A program made the position numbers and the translations under genes. The notes below the pieces were generated by a model. It ran no database searches and was not told the origin of the DNA. It saw nothing but the letters and a program-made list of their open reading frames with translations. DNA of 64,000 nt from Hordeum vulgare subsp. vulgare (taxonomy: Eukaryota; Streptophyta; Magnoliopsida; Poales; Poaceae). The DNA is taken from the NCBI RefSeq assembly GCF_904849725.1, contig NC_058519.1:25403267-25467266 (forward strand). The letters are read 5' to 3'. This document shows positions 56,501 to 64,000 of this stretch, in pieces. Every line of letters begins with the position of its first letter. Position 1 is the stretch's first letter.

Positions 56501-58375
56501 TCGTGACTTGCATGTATTCAGCTGCTCATGCATCATTTGTGTTGTGCATCGTGTGGTGAATTCCGTGTGATGATTTGTGTTTCCGGTTTTCCCTGTCTCT
56601 ATAGAGTTCCGCAAGCGTGTCGGATGTGAGGACCCGTTCGACTACGTCGGTTTGTGTGCTTCACGGAGTCATTCTTCTTCTAAGCGGGATCTCAAGCAAG
56701 ATGATCATTTCCCCAGATACCATTACTATCATTGCCATGCTAGTTTACCGTTTCTGTCGATTATGTCTCGTTGCCTACCACATGTTAAATACCAGCCTCT
56801 CAACAATGCCATGTTACCCTTCAACCTGTTCGACCTAGCAAACCACTGATTGGCTATGTTACTGCTTGCTTAACCCTGTTGATAGCGTTGCTAGTTGCAG
56901 GTGCAGATGCTTCCATGCGAAAGCATGGGTTCCTTGTTATATCACCATATTAAATGCTATTTAATTTAATGCACCTATATACTTGGTAAAAGTGGAAGGC
57001 TCGGCCTTTTCTAGCCTGGTGTTTTGTTCCACCTTTGCCCCCTTAGTTTCCGGCTACCGGTGTTATGTTCCATAATTGAGCGCTCCTAACACGACCGGGG
57101 TTGTTATGGGGACCCCCTTGATAATTCGTTTTAGATTAAAGCTGGTCTGGCAAGGCCCAACATTGGTACTACATTTGCCTAATCACCTAATAAAATTGCA
57201 TAGGGACCCGTCGGCACCCGCGGACTATTTTAATCAACACCCGGGCCAGTGCTCCTCATGAGTGTTGGTCCAAAACAGAGCAGCTTATTAACGCTACCCG
57301 GGGCAACTCGGCGTTTGGCGTGGTAACCATCGCTCATCCGTCGTGTCCTGAGAACGAGGTACGCGACTCCTATCGGGATCGTCGACACGTCGGGCGGCCT
57401 TGCTGGATTAGTTTTACCTTTGAAGAGATATCTTGTGCATCGGGATTCCGGTGATGCTTTGGGTAATCTCAGAGTTGAGGTTTTCCACTAGGGAATCCGA
57501 CGAGATCGCGAGCTTCGTGATTGAGGATTTCTATGCGGCTTGTGGTAATTTGTGATGGACTAGCTGGAGCACCCCTGCAGGGTTAAATCTTTCGGAAAGC
57601 CGTGCCCGCAGTTATGTGGCAACGTGGAAGCTTTGTTTAACACTGGTTCTAGACAACTTGAAGTAACTTAATTAAAACTTGCCAACTGTGTGCGTAACCG
57701 TGACTGTCTCTTTCGTGAGTTCCTTCTCCGATCGAGGACACGGTGGGGTTATGTCTGACGTAGGTAGGTGTCCAGGATCATTCTTTTGATCATCAGTATT
57801 TCACGTCCGTTATGCGTAGATCTTCCCCCCTCTTATTTCTTGTACTCGTAAGTTTTAGCCACCTCATATATGCTTAGCCGCTGCTGCAACCTCACCACTT
57901 AACCACACCTCACCCATTAAGCTTTGCTAGTCTTGATACCTTTGGAAATGAGATTGTTGAGTCCCCTGTGGCTCACAGATTACTACAACATCAGTTGCAA
58001 GTACAGGTAAAGGTTACTCGACGCGAGCGCGTTGTTTGTTCATTTGGAGTTGCTTCTTCTTCTACTTTGTCTTGTTCGATCTAGGATGGGTTCTAGGCCG
58101 GCAGCCTGGGATAGCAAGGATGGACGTCGTTCTTCTTTTCTCGTTTGTTTTCGTCCGTAGTCGGACCCTGCTCTTACTCTTGATGATTATGTAATGTACT
58201 GATGTGACTCTGATGTAGCTCGTGGCGAGTGTAAGCCAACCCTGATTATATATCTCATCTTTTCAGTACATGTACTTGTAACGATATCCATTCTTGCGAC
58301 ATGACGAGATGCGCTTCTATCCCTGACGAGGCCTTCGTGCCAAATTGAGGATAGGGTCGCATCTTGGGCGTGACA
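53526..58375 (+). mobile_element. 4.85-kb solo LTR, LARD/Sukkula-like
   Basis: It begins TGTGACAACCCGATGCCGAC and ends CGCATCTTGGGCGTGACA, so it has TG...CA ends, and it is flanked by the perfect duplication CAAAG (53521-53525 and 58376-58380). There is no gag-pol, primer-binding site or polypurine tract inside. A very long non-coding LTR of this size and terminal sequence fits the Triticeae LARD family Sukkula; the name is from memory. A GC-rich block (54120-54760) yields open frames on both strands without recognisable motifs. It is inserted in the AACCGG element. Confidence 0.85.
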
Positions 58376-58380
58376 CAAAG
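58376..58380 (+). repeat. Target-site duplication CAAAG, right copy
   Basis: It matches 53521-53525 on the other side of the solo LTR. Confidence 0.92.
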
Positions 58381-58850
58381 GGCCTATAGGTGGCATAGTG
58401 ACCAACTGGACTACAATTTAATGTTGTACACATGAAAGAAAATCCACTGCTTGACCTTATTTTGTTAGAAATTTATACATACCGAACCAATATCGAACTG
58501 AACGAACTGACGGTTCGACCGATAAAAACCTGAACCGCTAGGCTCACCGGTTCGATTGTCGGTTCAGTTTTTAAAACTATGGCCCGCCCCTGACGAACAA
58601 CCCGTCGCTGATATGTTTTTCTTTTCTTGCTCCCTCGCCATATATTCTTGTCAAGCTCCGCCACTGCTAACATGGATGATAAGGGTGAGTGTGATCACAA
58701 TTGAGAAGGGTGAGACTGCGGTGGGGTCACATCCGACGAAGTGGGCGACAAGGTGAATGTGATAGGCTGGCAGCGACGGGGATGAGAGGACAGAAATAGG
58801 GAGTTGGGTATGCAGGGGAAGGAGAGCAATGAAAGTTTATATATCTATGA

Positions 58851-58975
58851 GGCTCTGTTCGGTTGAGAGGGTTTGGAAGGGGTTTTGACAGGGATTGAGG
58901 TGGATTTAATCCCGTGTAAGTCAAAACCCCTCCAAATCCCCTCCAATTCCCTGATGGCTGTAACCGAACAAGGCC
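58851..58975. mobile_element. Hairpin-forming MITE with GGCCTTGTTCGGTT termini, 125 bp
   Basis: The left GGCTCTGTTCGGTTGAGAGG and the right end (reverse complement GGCCTTGTTCGGTTACAG) match. Inside, GGAAGGGGTTTTGA pairs with TCAAAACCCCTCC. The whole element folds on itself. This is a common hAT/Mutator-type grass MITE; the superfamily is not certain. Confidence 0.8.
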
Positions 58976-60632
58976 TAAATGGGTGCGCTCAGACCAAAAC
59001 ACAAGGATGGATAACTTGCGCGCGGGGGATATATGTGTGTAACGTGACATCTATTATTAATTGACGCTTTTCCCTGATGAAAAGGCGGAGGGATGCAAGC
59101 ACATTTGTACCACAACGCCATTGACCAGGCTACGCGTAGGGGGGGGGGGCACACAAAAACTTCCCTTCCCGTGCTAACGATTGCAGATGAAGGCCGCTAC
59201 ATGTTAGTGCCACAACCTTAAAATACAAAGGCTCATGAGCATGATTTGAATGTCTTCTGCACATTATGCAGGTCAAGGGGTGTATAACGATTCTCTTAGA
59301 GTGTCCTTCCAGACCATGATTGCCATATAATCAGTTATTATGGCGAAGTCGTCAATATGACGCACAAATTGCCTAAGTGCCACCAATGCTACATGTCACC
59401 CTCTACGAGGACTAGCGAGCCATCGCCTACACGCGCTCGCTAGCGGGTCGGCCCGACCGTTTCATGCGAGAGATTTTAGGAAGGATTGTGAAACTTCTAA
59501 GCCGTTATTTTTGTTTGTTTTCCTAATTATTTCAGATATGTTACGGTTTCTTTTTTAATTGTTTTACTTTTCAAGTTCACACACTCTTTTAGATAAACAA
59601 GTTCACATACTTTTTGAATTCATGAACAATTCTGGAACTCGTAGATATTTTTTCAATTTGTGATATTTTTTAAGTTTATGCTTTTATTTAAATTCATGAA
59701 ATTATTTCAAAACATTACGCATTTTTTTTACTTTACAATCATTATTCTAAATCCATGAACTTATCTGAATTTTGTGAACATATTTCGAAACACACTGACC
59801 ATCTTTGAATTTCCGCAATCATTTTTTTCTGAATGGACGGCCATTTTTTGAATCCTCTAGCATTTTTACGAATTCACGAATATTTGTTCAATCAACTTTT
59901 GTAAAAATTCATTAGTGATTTTGGGAGGGAGCATATTTTTATTCACAACATATTATTATTATTTTTTCTTCAAATTAATCCAAAATTAAAGATAAGAACT
60001 GGAAAAGAACAGAAAAATAGACATGTGCTATCGCTGTCTCTATTTGCGCCCGCCGGGTCAGTCCCATGTTGCTCGGGCGACGCGAGCGGTAGCACCACCG
60101 CCACAAATCCTCCTAATTCCTATTCGGCACCCTTTGCGCTAGTTAACGTGTATTTCGTTAAGTGGTGCCTGAAGGGGTTATGTATGGGCAGGCCCATCTA
60201 AGGTTATCAGCGGGAGAGAGATCTGTTTCCGTTTTTTGTTTTCGTTTAGGGTTTTCTGGACCTGTTTTGTTCGTTTTATTTTACCTTTTTATTTTTATTT
60301 TTAATTTTAAAAATGCGTTATTTTTTAAAAATTATAAATTTTCTCCAAATTCATGAAGTGTTTTGAAAATCTGCGGATGTTATGGTGGCACACTTCATTT
60401 CGTTGAGATAGCATTTTCCCCCCAAGTTCTCATGTTTGGTGAGGAAAAAGAATACTATGCGTCAGTTATGGCCATATATAAGCAGTTCATGGCATTTTTT
60501 CTTCTTCTTCTTCTTCATTTTGCCTAGCAGAGAAGGTGTATGCTGTTGGAGCAGCAAACTGAAGTTATGAGCATGCAAACTGTGCTTTGGTGATGTGGCA
60601 CTTGATACGAAATTCTCTTCTCCTAATTATTA
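58976..60632. other. Intergenic, AT-rich repetitive DNA
   Basis: Between about 59560 and 59960 degenerate AATTCATGAAC / TTTTTGAAATTC units recur, a pattern common in decayed Triticeae DNA transposons. A run of ten G lies near 59140. No gene was recognised on either strand. Confidence 0.45.
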
Positions 60633-60725
60633 CTCCCTCCGTCCCAAAATAACTGTCTCAAGCTTAGTACAATTTTGTATTAGAGCTAGTACAAAGTTGA
60701 GACACTTATTTTGGGACGGAGGGAG
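60633..60725. mobile_element. Stowaway MITE, 93 bp, near-perfect hairpin
   Basis: CTCCCTCCGTCCCAAAATAA pairs with TTATTTTGGGACGGAGGGAG. TA flanks at 60631-60632 and 60726-60727. High hairpin fidelity suggests a recent insertion. Confidence 0.95.
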
Positions 60726-60727
60726 TA

Positions 60728-61374
60728 CTTAGGTTCAGATGATACCATAGTGTTTACCCATTTGTTTACGGGTCCAAAATTGTCTTTGCGAAAGAGCCAG
60801 GCCAATCTAGCGCTAGGTGTTTGTTGACACATTTCACAAGGATTCAGGCTATTTATTTTTGAAGCTTTGTACGTACCATTCTATCATAAGGACTTTTTTG
60901 CTTTAAGGCCAGGAGTTAAGGACTCTGAAAACATACAAAACAGCAAAACAAAAAACATGATCAATAGCTCACAGGAAGAACCCACTGCATTCTGCACTCT
61001 GCATTTCTAAAGGGAATGAAGGACCATCAGCTCATTGCAAAAACTACTGCATTTTCCAGTTACGTGAAATGCATGGTCCAAAATAAAATAAAATTGCAGG
61101 ACGATCAACTCATTGCAAGGACCCTACAGCGAAACGCTTTGTCGACCAAGCCGTGGCAATCACATCACACGATGAATGTCAGAAGAGCTACTACATTCCA
61201 GAATCACTAGAAAATTGTTCAGCCATTGGTCGCGACGCTTTCAGTAGATCTAGAGCCGCTGAGTTTTCTGAATCTGTATCTATCTAGCTAGATAGGCAAA
61301 AGTTGACGCCATCATATCCGAGGCAGCAAAACTTGTGAACAGGTGAAGTGTCGGACTCCCGCTCTGATCTTCCT
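60728..61374 (-). other. Spacer and 3' UTR side of the DUF569 gene
   Basis: No gene recognised. A ~12-base motif (A/G)GGACCATCAGCTCATTGCA / GACGATCAACTCATTGCA recurs at about 61020 and 61100, a small local duplication. Confidence 0.4.
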
Positions 61375-63995
61375 CTACTGTGCATCGACATCTGGGTATT
61401 GCAGCGCATTGTAGCCTGAATTAGCAGAAATTATGGGCGAGTTAGGCGGCAGACCAATAATCAATAACAAGATAAAGAAGAAAAAACCTGAAACAATGTG
61501 TTGTGCAAGGAACTTAAGATTTTATACACCATTGTAAGATCCTGTACCTAAATTTTATTCACAGTTCGAAAATTAATATCTTCTCCGCAAAGGTGAAATG
61601 AGATGACTGACTTGATTTGGCTTGTTAGCTTCCATAATTTCTACTGGCGGCAAATGTTTCAAAATGGACAGATTAAATTATATACTCCCTCCGTCCCAAA
61701 ATAACTGTCTTAAGCTTAGTACAACTTTGTATTAGAGCTAGTACAAAGTCAAGACAGTTATTTTGGGACGGAGGGAGTATGAAGCAAGGACATGGCACTT
61801 ACCATTTCCATAAGTATATTTACTTTTCTACGAGACTACAACAGTGTAAGATAACTCAAAAATCGGAACAAAACATATCATAATATCCCTTTTCCAAGCA
61901 CGACTAGATTAGCGCTCCGCTAAAGTAAGACTCCAAATATTATGTTCATGCAGAAAAATAGTATCTACACCAACATCTGTTCACTGAAGTGAAATGATAT
62001 GACTGAAATTGATTTGGCCTTTTAGCTTCCATAATAATTTGTACTAGCGGCAAACATATAGAACGGACGAACTGAATTATCTGAATCAAGAACAGAAATG
62101 TGCAACTAGCTTTGATAAATCCACATGGCACCTACAATTTTCAACCAGCTACTTTAACTTTTCTACAGGACTAGACCAGTTTCAGACAACTCGCAGGTTC
62201 TAACAGAATGTATCACAATATTACAGGTCATGTACAGAACCTGAATACAAGATTTAAGTTTCTACTGTTGGAACCTGCATTTTGTTTACAGGTTATTCAA
62301 CCCATGTAAAATGGGCAAAATCAAAAAGATATCACTATCTTCTGCGTTAACGCTGAAAAGGGGTGAATCATCTGATTTGGGGTTTCAGTTTCAGATCATC
62401 TTTTACTTATCTACAGTACAATATTACAACAGTTGCAGGCACCTCACACTATCAGTTTCAGACTTGACCAGATTCAGATAACTGTTTTTCAGACTAGAAC
62501 AATTTCAGTAAACTGTTCTTCAGAGCACAACAGTTTCAGTAACAAATTTAGTCAAATACTAGCGGTTTTCACCATTAGGAGATATGTACTTCAGAGCACA
62601 ACAGTTTCAGTGACAAATTCAGTAACAATTTCAGATATGTTTTCACCATTAGGAAGTTGGGGCTCTCACCAGGGGTCCCGATCACGAAGACGACGATCTC
62701 GAGGGTCCCGCCATAGCCACCGTCGGGCAGGTTGACGACGAGCGGGGTCAGCCTCCCGTGGCGGCCCGCTCGGACGCACATGGCGATGTTCTGGTCGTCG
62801 ACGACGACGTGGGCCGCCAGGTTGCCTCTCAGGCTGAAAGCCGATCTCCCCCTGAACCAGAACTGGCGCCAGCTGTTGACCTCAGGGGGGTAGTCCCCGT
62901 CCTCCAGCGCCCGCACGAACCGGATGCGCCGTCCGACAGAACTGAATATGGAGGAGAACCTTGGGCCATTCTGCAGTTGCATCGCAGAGAAGCATCCATG
63001 ATTAAGTTCTGGAGATCAAGAACTGCTCGAAAATTCTGCAAGAACAGAACTGCAATTCGCTCAATCGATAGGAGCGATTCAAGAAGCCGGTCATGGCGAA
63101 CTCACCGGGCCATGAGCGGCAGGCATGCCCGCCTCTCCCGGGATGGGCTCGACGCCTCGGATCTGCCGTTCCGCTCCCCGGTGCGTGAATATGGCGGAGA
63201 ATCTTGGGCGAGTCTGCAGTTGAACCATCAGCCATGGTTATGTTCGGGGGATCAAGAACTGCTCTCACTCAGGAAGCACAAATTTGGCAAGAAGAGAACT
63301 GCAACTGAAAGAAATTCGCAATCGCCGAAAGCAATTCAAGAAGCGGGTCATGACGAGCTCACCGGAAGAGGGCCAGGAATGGCAGGCATGCCCGCCTCTC
63401 TGAAGGGGATGGTCTCGACGATCCAGTGCATCATGGAGCTGACGCTGTCGTCGACGCTGATGCCGGTGGAGTTCCAGTGGAGGTACCTTCCGTTGGCGCG
63501 GAGGTAGCGGCCGTCGACGTGGCGGAGCAGGACGACGTCGTCCGCGAAGCCTGACCCGACGGCCTCCCACCTGATGGCCTCCACCTCCGGCTGGTCGTAG
63601 TCGCGCAGCTCCGCGCGGAGGCCGATGAGGCCGGGCCGCGCTGGCATGTCCGTGGTGGCAAGGTAGCGGCCGTTGGCGGCGCTGTGGAGGAGCAGGTACG
63701 GGCCGTCCCCATTGCCGGAGCCATCGCCGACTCCGACTCCGCCGTCGCCGACTCCGCCGTCGCAGACTCCGATTTCGCCGTCGCCTTCTAATTCTCCGGA
63801 GCTGTAGTCGAAGACGAAGTCGGGAACTTCGACGTCTCCTCCCTGGACGTTGTAGATGTGCACCCGCCACGCCGCGTTCATGGAGGCGCGGGGCTGGCTG
63901 AGGGTGACGGTCTCCCCGTCGGCGTCGGCGTGGAGGTAGGTGCGGTGCACGCGGCTCCGCAGCCGCACGTAGTGCCCGTCCTGGAAGCGGTCCAT
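61375..63995 (-). CDS. DUF569 (fascin/actin-crosslinking-like beta-trefoil) protein with a duplicated exon
   Basis: Four minus-strand exons, 63995-63363, 63213-63106, 62970-62670 and 61415-61375, join in phase with GT-AG introns to give 360 residues. The N-terminal DUF569 domain reads MDRFQDGHYVRLRSRVHRTY, then a Gly/Asp-rich insert (~68-98, GVCDGGVGDGGVGVGDG), PYLLLHSAANGRYLATTD, RYLRANGRYLHWNSTGISVD and MMHWIVETIPFREA. Exon 3 carries the second conserved block (NGPRFSSIFSSVGRRIRFVR, WRQFWFRGRSAFSLRGNL, LVVNLPDGGYGG). The short last exon gives YNALQYPDVDAQ. Exon 2 (36 residues) is a chimera of exon 3 head and exon 1 tail sequence. The molecular role of DUF569 proteins is unknown; the fold resembles fascin-type trefoils. 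The promoter lies beyond the window. Confidence 0.85.
61560..62660. repeat. Diverged tandem repeats in intron 3 of the DUF569 gene
   Basis: GGTGAAATGAGATGACTGAC, GATTTGGCTTGTTAGCTTCC and CTGGCGGCAAA (61590-61655) recur in altered form at about 61986-62055 and partly at about 62350-62400. CTTTTCTAC.G.GACTA blocks recur near 61822, 62158 and 62405. CAGAGCACAACAGTTTCAGT occurs at 62521 and 62593. The period is roughly 380 bp, with at least two and a half copies. Confidence 0.6.
61685..61777. mobile_element. Stowaway MITE in DUF569 intron 3, 93 bp
   Basis: CTCCCTCCGTCCCAAAATAA pairs with TTATTTTGGGACGGAGGGAG. TA flanks at 61683-61684 and 61778-61779. It is almost identical to the copy 1 kb away at 60633. 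Confidence 0.95.
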
Positions 63996-64000
63996 CGGTC

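Larger units (their letters stand above)
53258..58584. mobile_element. Small AACCGG-rich inverted-repeat element, split by a solo LTR
   Basis: The left end (GGCCCATAGCTTAAAAAACC then GGACCGGGCCATCAATCGG) mirrors the right end read in reverse complement (GGGCCATAGTTTTAAAAACTG then AACCGACAATCGAACCGG). Once the 4.85-kb insertion is removed the element is about 470 bp, with the AACCGG-type palindromic motifs known from widespread plant MITEs. No transposase is present. A shared GACGAACAACC occurs in both flanks, but I cannot prove it is a target duplication. Confidence 0.6.

Noticed and set aside
63265..63870. Arg-rich and Ser/Thr-rich alternative frames over the DUF569 first exon
   Set aside because: Frame shadows of a GC-rich exon; only the frame starting at 63995 shows DUF569 motifs and consistent splicing.

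Overview
This window is plant nuclear DNA, almost certainly from a Triticeae grass (wheat, barley, Aegilops or a close relative). The evidence is copia LTRs of the Angela/WIS/BARE-1 type (starting TGTTGGAA.ATGCCCTAGAGG), many TA-flanked Stowaway MITEs with CTCCCTCCGT ends, and intron-containing monocot-type genes separated by nested transposons. All calls come from reading the sequence; no database search was run.

Layout. Positions 1-21,512 are a nest of copia LTR retrotransposons. An older gag-pol element (E2; its 5' end lies left of the window) is split by two insertions of a second, heavily degraded copia lineage: E1 (up to 8297, just before the E2 gag start) and E3 (11454-18854, inside the E2 reverse transcriptase, flanked by the 5-bp duplication GCCTC). 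E1 and E3 share the same coding defects, yet the two LTRs of E1 are almost identical. This points to a coding-dead family that still moved recently with help from another element.

From 21.5 to 34.5 kb lie two intact genes and a tRNA: a PDRG1-like (prefoldin-beta-like) gene, a 1027-residue TRM/LONGIFOLIA-type gene (VARLMGLD-like motif plus DUF4378, with one GC-AG intron), and tRNA-Arg(TCG). MITEs and copia scraps lie between them.

From 35,090 to 42,853 I find a previously hidden Helitron on the minus strand. It has a 5' TCTATACTACTAAT end, a 3' hairpin plus CTAG end, and sits between A and T. It carries fragments of several unrelated genes: a glutaredoxin-like first exon, an MCRS1-like fragment, a GH127/DUF1680-like exon and a PHD-like zinc-finger exon. 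A 1.8-kb solo copia LTR with a perfect GCAAT duplication is inserted in it. An internal decayed copy of its own 3' terminus suggests terminator read-through.

From 43 to 50 kb are two intact minus-strand genes: a pectate lyase (PL1) and a LITAF-domain membrane-associated protein. From 50.5 to 61 kb the DNA is mostly repeats: a copia scrap, stacked MITEs, an orphan two-exon gene start, a tandem duplication, and a 4.85-kb solo LTR (CAAAG duplication) of LARD/Sukkula size sitting inside an older AACCGG-rich inverted-repeat element. The right edge (61,375-63,995) holds a complete minus-strand DUF569 gene whose second exon was created by an internal tandem duplication. The genes look like independent single-copy plant genes rather than a pathway.
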